From assembly GCA_964493945.1 (NCBI GenBank), contig CAZBQG010000036.1, positions 1-22,762 of the forward strand: DNA of 22,762 bases, in the 5' to 3' direction. Below are positions 1 to 6,916 of the stretch, one piece after another. Every line of letters starts with the position of its first letter. Within the stretch, counting starts at the first letter, position 1. The DNA comes from CAZBQG01 sp964493945 (GTDB lineage: Bacteria; Pseudomonadota; Alphaproteobacteria; Rhodospirillales; UBA2165). The translations under genes were made by a program, and so were the position numbers. The notes below the pieces were generated by a model. The model was not told the origin of the DNA. It ran no database searches and saw only the letters and a program-made list of their open reading frames with translations.

Positions 1-62
1 ATCAGATCACGAATCAACCCTTCGCCTATATATTTGTTGATTTATTAATTATTTAATAGCAA

Positions 63-91
63 TTGGCAAAATATAGCGGCTTTATGCCGCC
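63..91 (-). terminator. Possible rho-independent terminator after the acyl-CoA dehydrogenase gene
   Basis: Downstream of the acyl-CoA dehydrogenase stop, the minus strand can form a hairpin with arms GCGGC and GCCGC (positions 86-90 and 76-80) around a five-base loop. It is followed by the T-rich stretch TATATTTT. The stem is only five base pairs and the T tract is interrupted, so it is a weak intrinsic terminator at best. Its place at the end of a seven-gene minus-strand run supports the call. The AT-rich sequence at 1-60 shows no gene. Confidence 0.4.
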
Positions 92-127
92 AAAGACTGA
101 TTTGGGAGGGTTAATAAATTCAATCTC

Positions 128-1282
128 TTAGCTGGGTAAATCCAATGCCCGTTTGGCGACGATGTTGCGCATAATCTCAGAAGTCCCACCGCGAATGCTT
201 TCGTGGCGGCATTGCAGTAAAAGCTCGCGCACATCCACCTCGCCCTCGGGCGTGGAGATTTTTTTGTCGGCGGCGCCCAGACCGCCCGCCGCTTCCAACA
301 GCATGTCGGCGGCGTTTTGCAAGGTCTCCTTGCCAACGATTTTCATGATCGAGGCGGAAGGGCCCGGCGGGCGTTCGGCCTTGGTCAGTTCGACAGCGTG
401 ATCGAACAAGGCATTGAAGGCAATCATATCGATTTCTAGCCCGGCCAGGCGGTCGCGGAAGCCGGCATCTTCCATGGCGCCGGTGGCCGCACCCACCTTT
501 TTGGCCCGCTCGATGGCCGAAAAACCGTAACGGGGCTGGCCCGCATTGAAGCGTTCGTGACTGAGCACCGCATTGGCGATGCGCCAGCCATTGGTCGGAT
601 CGCCCACCATGTTAACCTTCGGCACCCGCACATCTTTGAAAAACACTTCGGCGAATTCATCATCGCCGGCGATGGTGGTGATGGGCCGGACCGTGATCCC
701 CGGCAGGGACAGATCGAACAACAGAAACCCGATGCCCGCCTGTTTGCGGGGCGCGTCCGGATCGGTCCTGACAAGAGCGAAAATCCAGTCCGAATAATGG
801 CCGAACGTCGTCCATATCTTTGAGCCATTGACCACATATTCATCGCCCACCAGCTCTGCCCGCGTCCGCAGGCTGGCCAGGTCCGAGCCCGAATTGGGCT
901 CCGAATAGCCTTCCGCCCAGATCACGTCACCCCTGAGAATGGGTGGCAGATAGGTCTGGCGCTGCTCTTCCGTGCCGAATTCAATGAGGATGGGACCCAG
1001 ATGGTTGAGCCCATGGACCGTGCAAAGGGGTGGCGCGTTCGCCCGGCCCAGTTCCTCGACCATGATGATCTGCTGGCTGAAACTGGCCCCCATGCCGCCA
1101 TGTTCCTTCGGCCAATGGGGCGCGATCCAGCCTTTTTCATAGAGCTTGCGGTGCCAGGGGATGAGCTTTTCAGGGGGTGCCCGGAGCGTATAGCCGGCCA
1201 GATCATCATCCAGATTTTCCTCGAGCCAGGCGCGTACCTCGGCCCGGAACGCAGCATCTCCCTCGCTGTCTTGACGGAACAT
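128..1282 (-). CDS. Acyl-CoA dehydrogenase family protein
   Basis: The 384-residue product has the normal length and layout of a soluble FAD-dependent acyl-CoA dehydrogenase, which makes a 2,3-enoyl-CoA and passes electrons to electron-transfer flavoprotein. The N-terminal helical domain carries WPKEHGGMG (about residues 58-66). The middle beta domain has the flavin-contacting segment SEPNSGSDLASLRT and NGSKIWTT. The C-terminal helical domain ends with RGGTSEIMRNIVAKRAL. The ATG at 1282 is preceded by purine-rich AGGAGGGGGAGA, a good ribosome-binding region. It is the last gene of the minus-strand operon, 77 bases after the SDR gene. The TSEIMRN-type C terminus does not carry the MCAD-position catalytic Glu, as in many family members where the base lies elsewhere, so the substrate cannot be assigned. 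The family is certain; chain length and branching of the substrate are unknown. Confidence 0.93.
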   Translation of the reverse strand: MFRQDSEGDAAFRAEVRAWLEENLDDDLAGYTLRAPPEKLIPWHRKLYEKGWIAPHWPKEHGGMGASFSQQIIMVEELGRANAPPLCTVHGLNHLGPILIEFGTEEQRQTYLPPILRGDVIWAEGYSEPNSGSDLASLRTRAELVGDEYVVNGSKIWTTFGHYSDWIFALVRTDPDAPRKQAGIGFLLFDLSLPGITVRPITTIAGDDEFAEVFFKDVRVPKVNMVGDPTNGWRIANAVLSHERFNAGQPRYGFSAIERAKKVGAATGAMEDAGFRDRLAGLEIDMIAFNALFDHAVELTKAERPPGPSASIMKIVGKETLQNAADMLLEAAGGLGAADKKISTPEGEVDVRELLLQCRHESIRGGTSEIMRNIVAKRALDLPS

Positions 1283-1359
1283 GGCTTTTTCTCCCCCTCC
1301 TGCCTGGAACCTGCCAACAGGTTAACTCAATTTGGTCGGCTGTTGATTAATTTTTTGAC

Positions 1360-2139
1360 TTATTTCGGCGCCATCCGCCCGAATTTGAGCCCGTAATCCA
1401 CCGACAGAACTTCACCGGTCATAAGATCCGTGCCGTCGATGAACCAGACCAGAATGTCGGCGATCTCCTCGGCCGTCGCGGCCTTGCGCACGGGCGTGGT
1501 GGCGGCCATATCCTCCACCCGCGCCTCATAGGCTTCATCGCCCAGAATGCCGCGCATCCAGCGGGACTGGATGAAGCCGGGGCAGACCGCATTGACCCTG
1601 ATCTGGGGCGCCAACTGGCGGGCCAGGGACATGGTGAGGGTATTGAGTGCCCCCTTGGAGGCGGCATAGGCCATGGAACTTCCGCCCCCGTCCAGGGCGC
1701 CGTGGGCCGACATATTGACCACCGAGCCATTGTCCTGGGCCTTCATATGGGGCGCCACGGCCCGCACCATCTGATAGGTGCCGATGAGATTGACCGCGTA
1801 GATATCTTGAAAATCCTGGGCATTCAAAGCATCCAGATCGCCGGGCGGGGCCGGCTTGGTGCGCCCCGCATTATTGATCAGCGCATCGACGCGGCCCCAT
1901 TTGTCCATGGCCTGGGCCACCATGGATTTGCAGTCTTCGTCTTTCGATACATCGGCCTGCACCAACAGCGCTTCAACGCCCAGCGCTTCACAGGCGGCTA
2001 GGGTCTCCTTGGCTTCCGCCTCGCTTTTTGTGTAATTGATGACCACGTTGCAGCCCTTTGAAGCCAGCAGCCTGGCCGCCGCCGCGCCGACGCCGGTGGC
2101 CGATCCGGTGACGATGGTAACCCCACCATTTATATCCAT
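1360..2139 (-). CDS. Short-chain dehydrogenase/reductase (SDR) family oxidoreductase
   Basis: The 259-residue product is a classical SDR that interconverts an alcohol and a carbonyl group with NAD(P)(H). The nucleotide-binding motif TGSATGVG is at residues 11-18 and NNAG at 89-92. The catalytic Ser is near 144 and YAASK gives Tyr158 and Lys162, so the active site is complete. The segment PGFIQSRWM follows the active site as usual. The ATG at 2139 has a strong ribosome-binding site, GAGGAGGA, seven bases upstream. It lies between the CMD-like gene and the acyl-CoA dehydrogenase gene, consistent with a beta-oxidation-like or alcohol-oxidation step in one pathway. The asparagine and tyrosine after the second beta strand (VVINYTKS) do not clearly settle NAD versus NADP preference. 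Substrate unknown. Confidence 0.93.
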   Translation of the reverse strand: MDINGGVTIVTGSATGVGAAAARLLASKGCNVVINYTKSEAEAKETLAACEALGVEALLVQADVSKDEDCKSMVAQAMDKWGRVDALINNAGRTKPAPPGDLDALNAQDFQDIYAVNLIGTYQMVRAVAPHMKAQDNGSVVNMSAHGALDGGGSSMAYAASKGALNTLTMSLARQLAPQIRVNAVCPGFIQSRWMRGILGDEAYEARVEDMAATTPVRKAATAEEIADILVWFIDGTDLMTGEVLSVDYGLKFGRMAPK

Positions 2140-2199
2140 ATCAGGTTCCTCCTCGGTTCAATTTTTTCAGGCGAAAGGCGGCTCCTTGCCGGGCGGGAG

Positions 2200-2765
2200 C
2201 TACATGTCGAAGGCCGCCAGCAAAAGCGCCGTCGCGCCATACTGGCCCACCAGGGTAATCAGATCGACCAGCTTGCGGGCACCGAACGGGGCCAATGCGC
2301 GGGTATAATTTTCGGAACTCAGGCTCTTTTCCCGGAACAATTGGCGGCCACAATCGATGATCACCGCCTCGCTTCCTCCAGGCCCTCCGTACTGCCGCCA
2401 TTCTTCACCCGATCGATAATTTCAGGCGCCAAGCCTTCATCCAAAGCATAGACCTCATGGGCGATCCATTCGAACTGGCTGTCCATTTCACGGGCCGCCA
2501 CCAGGATGGCCAGTTCCCGGTGCGTGCCGCTGAATCCCGCATCCCAACGCAGGTAATAATTCATCCCCTGGCTGTGGGCGATCAGGCTGGGGCTGTGCAT
2601 GCGGATGCCGGACGGGCCCATCAGGCCGATCTTGGTGCGCGCGGTGGGGCCGGTAATGTAGTCGAACGCCTCCTGGGTCTCGGCGTCCAGATCTTCGCGG
2701 CGCACCAAAGGCAGCCGGCAGCGCGACTGCGGGTCCACATCTTCCGGCATATCTTCATTGCTCAT
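2200..2765 (-). pseudogene. Carboxymuconolactone decarboxylase (CMD/AhpD-fold) family protein, frameshifted
   Basis: The first frame runs from the ATG at 2765, chosen because GGGAGAAAGG lies just upstream, to a stop at 2361. It contains the family core GTHRELAILVAAREM followed by EWIAHE, in which the His is conserved. At about 2370-2373 the homologous reading continues in another frame (EAVIIDCGRQLF, then ENYTRALAPFG and LVGQYGATALLLAAFDM) to a TAG at 2200-2202. One missing base (GAG GAA GC|GAG GCG) explains the break. With it restored the protein would be about 188 residues, typical for this group. Family members act on lactone intermediates or have an alkylhydroperoxidase-like fold; the function of this clade is often unknown. 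Neighbours are a dienelactone-hydrolase-like gene and an SDR gene, consistent with ring or lactone catabolism. It may be a real pseudogene or a sequencing error. Confidence 0.82.
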
Positions 2766-2830
2766 GCGCCTTTCTCCCTTCACCATGTGAATTCAGTCTG
2801 GGGAAGCTCAGTCTGGCACGCTTTTTTCGA

Positions 2831-3532
2831 TTAAAGCTTTGCCAAAATGTTCCGGGCCCTCTCCCAGGAATGGGCGGCGGCATCCGCGTTATAGGCCTCC
2901 GTGCTGCCCGGCGACATATAGCCATGCTGGACACCCGGATAGACATGCAATTCCGCATTATCCATGGCGGCGACGGCGGGGCGGAATTGTTCGATCAGTT
3001 CCGGGGGTGCCGCGAAATCATTATCGCCCCAATGGATGGCCAGGGGGCATTTGATATTATTCAGATCATCGAACCATATGTTGAGCGCCGTGCCATGAAA
3101 GGAAATGCCCGCGTCAAACCCCAGCCGGGAAGGCCCCAACAAGGCATAAGCCCCGCCGAAACAAAATCCGATGACCGCCACCTTGCCATTGCATTCGGGT
3201 CTGGCTTTCAGATCGGCCATGCAGCCGGCCAGATCCTTGAGGCCGTTTTCGATGATTTCCTGGCGGGGTTGGGTGCGTTTTTTCGCCCGCACCTGCCCTT
3301 CTTCATCCCCGGTCAAGGGACCGCCGTCGGTGCGCCAGAACATGTCCGGCACCGAGGCCACATAGCCGAGAGCCGCCAGATCATCAGCCATCTTTTCCTG
3401 ATCCTTGCCCACCCCGAAGGCGCCGCAGATCATGACGATGCCGGTGCCCGGTTCCTGGCCCGCACTCATGCTCAAATAAGTATCGAACTCGCCGCCCCCG
3501 CTGCTGGGAATGAGAATATGCGATCCCGTCAT
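2831..3532 (-). CDS. Dienelactone hydrolase family protein
   Basis: The 233-residue product is an alpha/beta hydrolase of the dienelactone hydrolase family, a cytoplasmic group that cleaves lactones and other esters, classically in chloroaromatic and muconolactone pathways. The triad is visible: nucleophile Cys124 in GFCFGG, Asp170 in HWGDND and His203 in GVQHGY. The Glu that normally modulates the nucleophile near residue 36 (family pattern QEIFG) is absent; the sequence there is MICGAFG. The ATG at 3532 was chosen because GGAGG sits five bases upstream. A longer upstream-open frame from 3667 would overlap the cupin gene and lacks homology. The start follows the cupin stop by one base, so the two are translationally coupled. 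Substrate unknown. Confidence 0.88.
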   Translation of the reverse strand: MTGSHILIPSSGGGEFDTYLSMSAGQEPGTGIVMICGAFGVGKDQEKMADDLAALGYVASVPDMFWRTDGGPLTGDEEGQVRAKKRTQPRQEIIENGLKDLAGCMADLKARPECNGKVAVIGFCFGGAYALLGPSRLGFDAGISFHGTALNIWFDDLNNIKCPLAIHWGDNDFAAPPELIEQFRPAVAAMDNAELHVYPGVQHGYMSPGSTEAYNADAAAHSWERARNILAKL

Positions 3533-3533
3533 G

Positions 3534-4055
3534 TCAGCCTCCATAGGTATCCTTGAATTCCTGGGCCACTTCCATCTGGGCCAGTTCGCTGGCCACATTG
3601 TCCCAATCGGGCAGATAGATAAAGGCCAGCCATTTCGCCGGCTTATCTTCGTGATTGTAATGCACATGTTCGATGCCGTCGGGATGGAGCGGCAACAGGA
3701 TGCAATCGCCCTCTTCCCATTCGATCAATTCACCATTGACCTCGGTGACGCCCTTGCCCTCGATGACGAACAGAACCAAGCCGCCCTGGTGGCGGTGCTT
3801 ACCGGTCTGTTTTTTTATGTCATGGACGAAGACATACCAATATTGCAGGGCCGTATCGGGATAGACATCGCCCAACAGATAGAATTTCAGATGGCCCTGG
3901 CGCGATACCGACCATTCCCGGTCCGATTCCTTGATCAGGATATCGCCCTTCATGCCGCGTGCGATGAATTCCTCGCGCCGGGAATAGAGGCTTTCGTAAT
4001 CACCGCCGGGGATCGGTTCCCTTTCGCGGTCGCGGACCATTTCCTGATCAGCCAT
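3534..4055 (-). CDS. Cupin-domain protein with an intact metal-binding motif (cupin A)
   Basis: The 173-residue product is a single-domain cupin. Motif 1 is seen as GKHRHQGG followed by the conserved Glu in VIEGKG; motif 2 is LPLHPDGIEHVHYN, giving the usual His plus an extra His. All four standard metal ligands (HxH, Glu, His) are present, so a bound Fe, Mn, Ni or Zn is likely. The N-terminal third (DREWSVSRQGHLKFYLL) has a clear counterpart in the other cupin of this operon, so the two are paralogues. GAGGAG lies about six bases before the ATG at 4055. It lies 27 bases after the AAA+ ATPase gene and one base before the dienelactone hydrolase gene. It could be a dioxygenase, isomerase or small-ligand sensor. 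The fold is sure, the reaction is not. Confidence 0.88.
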   Translation of the reverse strand: MADQEMVRDREREPIPGGDYESLYSRREEFIARGMKGDILIKESDREWSVSRQGHLKFYLLGDVYPDTALQYWYVFVHDIKKQTGKHRHQGGLVLFVIEGKGVTEVNGELIEWEEGDCILLPLHPDGIEHVHYNHEDKPAKWLAFIYLPDWDNVASELAQMEVAQEFKDTYGG

Positions 4056-4082
4056 GTTTCATCTCCTCTTGTTGGTAAGGGT

Positions 4083-6227
4083 TTATGTCTCTGGGTTCTT
4101 TTCCATGGCGTTGGCCTTGGCCACCTGTTCGATGGAAAAGAGGAAATCTTCACGGATGAGGGGCTCCATGCGTTCGTAGGCGCCCCGCTTGAGGGCGCTC
4201 ATCTTGGCCTGGACGCAGACCGAATGGATATCGGCACCGGAAAAGTTCTCACAGCGCCCGGCCAGACGTTCCAGGCTTGCCTGACCCAGCTCGGTATCCC
4301 GAAGCTCGATGGTGAAGATATTCAGCCTGTCGGCTTCCGTCGGCATGGGGATATGGATATGCACCCCGAAGCGCCCCGGGCGCAAAACCGAATGATCTAC
4401 CAGATCGATCCGGTTGGTGGCGGCCAGGACCATGATTTCGCCGGACAGGCCGCGCATGCCGTCAAGTTCGGCCAAAAGCTGATTGACGACGCGCTCGGTG
4501 GTGCGGGAGCCGGATTCATGACCACGGGCCGGGGCCAGCGCGTCCAATTGATCGAAGAAGATGATGGAGGGCGCCAATTGCCGCGCGACGCGGAAGATAT
4601 GGCGGATGGCTTCTTCCGATTCGCCTAACCATTTGGTGAAGATTTCGGGCCCGTCCAGGGTCAGGAAATTAACCCCGCATTCCTGGGCGATGGCCTTGGC
4701 CAGCAGGGATTTTCCGGTCCCCGACAGCCCATGCATCAAGACCCCGCCCGGCTGATCGATGCCCACCCGGCGGAAGCTTTCGGCCTGTTTGAGGGGCCGT
4801 TCCACGTTATTTTTCAATTGCTCCTTCACATCTTCCAGCCCGCCGATATCGTCCCAGCCCACATCGGGAATGGTGACGAAGGCCTCGCGGATGGCGGACG
4901 GGCGGACCAGGCCCAGGGCCTTGTCGAAATCCTCCGCATCCGTTTCAAGCAAATTACCGTCGATCTTGAAGGCCGACAGATGATCCAGCAGATCGGCTGA
5001 GGACCGCCGCAGCGCATTAAGCCCGGCCTCGCGGCAGAGCTCCATGATATCGGCGCCAACAAAACCATGGGTGACCGCCGCCACATGTTCCAGATGATCC
5101 TGGGCGGCATCGGTCAGGGGCATTTCGCGGGTATGGATGCGCAAAATATCGAGCCGGCCCGAAGCACTGGGGGGAGCAAAGAAAATCTCGCGGTCGAAGC
5201 GGCCCGGGCGGCGCAGCGCCACATCAATGGCATCGACCCGGTTGGTGGTGCCGATGACCACCACCCCGTCCACCTTGAGCAACCCGTCCAGCAGGGCCAG
5301 AAGCTGGGTAACCATGCGCACATCGGATTGCGCGCCGGCCCTGTCGCGGTGGGGCGCGATGGAATCCAGCTCGTCGATGAGCACGATGGAAGGCGCATGA
5401 TGGGCGGCTTCGGCGAACATCTTGCGCAGATTGGCCTCGGTCTCGCCATGCAGGGTGCCGACCACGTCCGGGCCATTTATGTAATAAAATCCGGCATGGA
5501 CTTCGTTGGCCACAGCGCGGGCGAGATAGGATTTGCCGCTGCCGGGGGGGCCGTAAAAGATCACGCCCCGGGGCGGCAGGATGCCCAATTGACGGTACAC
5601 TTGCGGGAATTGCAGGGGAAGCTGAACCAATTCCCTAAGCAGGCGGATCTCGGTCATCATGCCGCCGATATCCTCGAAGGACAGCCCGTCATCGGCGCGC
5701 ATACCGGTCTTGGGCACTTCCACCATGATCTTGGTGTCGGGCCCGACCACGCCGAATTCGGGATCGGTCTTGACCACCTTGTAGGTGGTGCCCGCCGATG
5801 ATCCGTGGAATGTGGCATAGATAACCGAACCGATGGCCAGGGGCGGCGCTTCATCCGTCAGGGTCATCCTCAGATGATCGTTCAGATGATGGGCGGTGGA
5901 TACGTCCAAAGGCGGCAACAGGCTGACCATTTCCAGCATGGGAAGATCATCCACCAGCTTGATTTCCACCTCTTCGTTCATCTTGGCCTTGGTGGATGTA
6001 CGCAAAAACCGGTCTAGCCGAATGATCCCGGCACCCTTGTCGAAATCGAAAGGTTCACCGATGCGGGCCGGGATTGGCGTGCGGCTGATGGCCGTGCTGA
6101 TCTTGATCACGTCGCCGGTTTTCAGCCTGTTTTCAGCCATGACATCGGGATCGATATGGACCAGACTGCGGCTGGCCATATTGCTGAATTCGGATTTAAG
6201 CCGGTCGACGGTAAGGCTGATGATCAT
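4083..6227 (-). CDS. CDC48/p97-type AAA+ ATPase with N domain and two ATPase rings
   Basis: The 714-residue product has the architecture of archaeal VAT and eukaryotic p97, a hexameric protein-unfolding ATPase. An N domain covers residues 1 to about 170 (VHIDPDVMAENRLKTGD is typical CDC48 N). D1 has Walker A GPPGSGKS (226-233), Walker B VLIDELD (Asp285, Glu286), sensor GTTNR and arginine fingers in RRPGRFDRE (Arg343, Arg346). D2 has Walker A GLSGTGKS (500-507), pore loop TKWLGESE, sensor AATNR and PGRFG. The D2 Walker B is IIFFDQLD: Gln560 (codon CAA at 4548-4550) replaces the catalytic Glu, the change used experimentally in p97 to trap ATP. The start overlaps the upstream cupin stop (ATGA), implying coupling. 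Dedicated CDC48 copies inside bacterial catabolic operons are unusual. Possible roles are remodelling or activating an operon enzyme. The C terminus lacks the p97 HbYX-like tail. Confidence 0.93.
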   Translation of the reverse strand: MIISLTVDRLKSEFSNMASRSLVHIDPDVMAENRLKTGDVIKISTAISRTPIPARIGEPFDFDKGAGIIRLDRFLRTSTKAKMNEEVEIKLVDDLPMLEMVSLLPPLDVSTAHHLNDHLRMTLTDEAPPLAIGSVIYATFHGSSAGTTYKVVKTDPEFGVVGPDTKIMVEVPKTGMRADDGLSFEDIGGMMTEIRLLRELVQLPLQFPQVYRQLGILPPRGVIFYGPPGSGKSYLARAVANEVHAGFYYINGPDVVGTLHGETEANLRKMFAEAAHHAPSIVLIDELDSIAPHRDRAGAQSDVRMVTQLLALLDGLLKVDGVVVIGTTNRVDAIDVALRRPGRFDREIFFAPPSASGRLDILRIHTREMPLTDAAQDHLEHVAAVTHGFVGADIMELCREAGLNALRRSSADLLDHLSAFKIDGNLLETDAEDFDKALGLVRPSAIREAFVTIPDVGWDDIGGLEDVKEQLKNNVERPLKQAESFRRVGIDQPGGVLMHGLSGTGKSLLAKAIAQECGVNFLTLDGPEIFTKWLGESEEAIRHIFRVARQLAPSIIFFDQLDALAPARGHESGSRTTERVVNQLLAELDGMRGLSGEIMVLAATNRIDLVDHSVLRPGRFGVHIHIPMPTEADRLNIFTIELRDTELGQASLERLAGRCENFSGADIHSVCVQAKMSALKRGAYERMEPLIREDFLFSIEQVAKANAMEKNPET

Positions 6228-6766
6228 GGTCTGTACTCAGGAGCCTCCTCCAATTGCTCGAAGCCGCTTCCCCTATCAACGGTGAGCGAGTGGGCGCTGT
6301 TGGGTTCGCAGTAGACGAAGCGGGCCTTTTCGTCCTCGCCCGAATTATAATGCTGGATGACCACGCCTTTGGTGCGCAGCGGCAATTGCAACACATCGTT
6401 CTTGGCCCAATGATATTTCTGCCCATCAATCAATGTGTAGCCCTGCCCTTCCAGAACATAGAGCACGCCGTTGCCTTGATGAAGCAGGCGGCCCGAGCGG
6501 CTGCCGGGCGGGATTTCCTGAACATAAATCTGCAAATTGAACATGCAAGTGGACTGAACCAGGGGGTGGAGATACCAGCGCATCTTGCCCTGGCGGTTTG
6601 ATTCCCAGGGCAAATCCTTGCCCTTGATCAGCCAGACCGATTTGTCCTTTTCCTTGCGCTGTTTGTCGCGGAGCTCAATCAGCTCATCCCAAAGATTGCG
6701 TCCTTCGCGCTCCTTGAGCAGCCGCTCCATACGCTCGGTACCGGTGTGGCTTTCCGTATCCGACAT
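6224..6766 (-). CDS. Degenerate cupin-domain protein (cupin B), paralogue of the downstream cupin
   Basis: The 180-residue product aligns along its length with cupin A (WESNRQGKMRWYL versus WSVSRQGHLKFYLL, and VLYVLEGQG versus VLFVIEGKG). In motif 1 the HxH pair is reduced to one His (SGRLLHQG), while the Glu of VLEGQG is kept. In motif 2 the canonical His is replaced by Ile (GVVIQHYN), although the His before YN remains. Metal binding is therefore weakened or altered. The N terminus is a charged helix (ERMERLLKEREG) absent from cupin A. The ATG at 6766 is chosen for GGGGGA upstream and loss of homology before it. It is the first gene of the minus-strand operon and overlaps the AAA+ ATPase start by four bases. 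It may act as an adaptor or ligand sensor for the ATPase; this is inference. Confidence 0.85.
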   Translation of the reverse strand: MSDTESHTGTERMERLLKEREGRNLWDELIELRDKQRKEKDKSVWLIKGKDLPWESNRQGKMRWYLHPLVQSTCMFNLQIYVQEIPPGSRSGRLLHQGNGVLYVLEGQGYTLIDGQKYHWAKNDVLQLPLRTKGVVIQHYNSGEDEKARFVYCEPNSAHSLTVDRGSGFEQLEEAPEYRP

Positions 6767-6852
6767 GTCTTTATTCCCCCGCCAAGAATGATGAGCCGCA
6801 ATTTTTGCCCGCCCGCCCCGGTGATGCAAGCGCCATCGATTGCGCACCCGGC

Positions 6853-6882
6853 TTGAACCTGCGGCCTCTCCGTGCCTAACAT
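6853..6882 (+). promoter_or_regulatory. Candidate sigma-70-type promoter for the M24-TauD-MmgE operon
   Basis: In the 150-base divergent intergenic region, TTGAAC (6853-6858) and TAACAT (6877-6882) are spaced by 18 bases. They lie at a suitable distance from the M24 start at 6917, with GGGGAAG just before that ATG. Match to consensus is moderate. No equally good promoter was seen for the opposite-facing cupin/ATPase operon, although its promoter must lie in or near this region. Confidence 0.4.
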
Positions 6883-6916
6883 AAGTTTGATGTCATTTTC
6901 CCGGGGAAGATATCCG

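Noticed and set aside
82..336. Minus-strand open frame over the acyl-CoA dehydrogenase end
   Set aside because: It is out of frame with a strongly supported gene and has a low-complexity Arg/Pro-rich translation without family resemblance.
1283..1359. Possible small gene or RNA between the SDR and acyl-CoA dehydrogenase genes
   Set aside because: No start with a ribosome-binding site or stable hairpin was seen, apart from the dehydrogenase gene's own leader.
2870..3556. 228-codon plus-strand open frame opposite the dienelactone hydrolase gene
   Set aside because: The minus-strand gene has a full catalytic triad; the plus frame matches no family.
3510..4628. 372-codon plus-strand open frame opposite cupin A, the intergenic gap and the ATPase
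   Set aside because: It is antisense to three well-supported features; its His/Gly/Asp-rich translation is typical of GC-rich antisense frames.
5067..5801. 244-codon plus-strand open frame opposite the ATPase
   Set aside because: It is antisense to the D1 domain and its composition is antisense-like.
6767..6916. Minus-strand promoter for the cupin/ATPase operon (for example TTGCAT with AAAATT)
   Set aside because: The matches are too poor to report as a feature, although some promoter must exist nearby.
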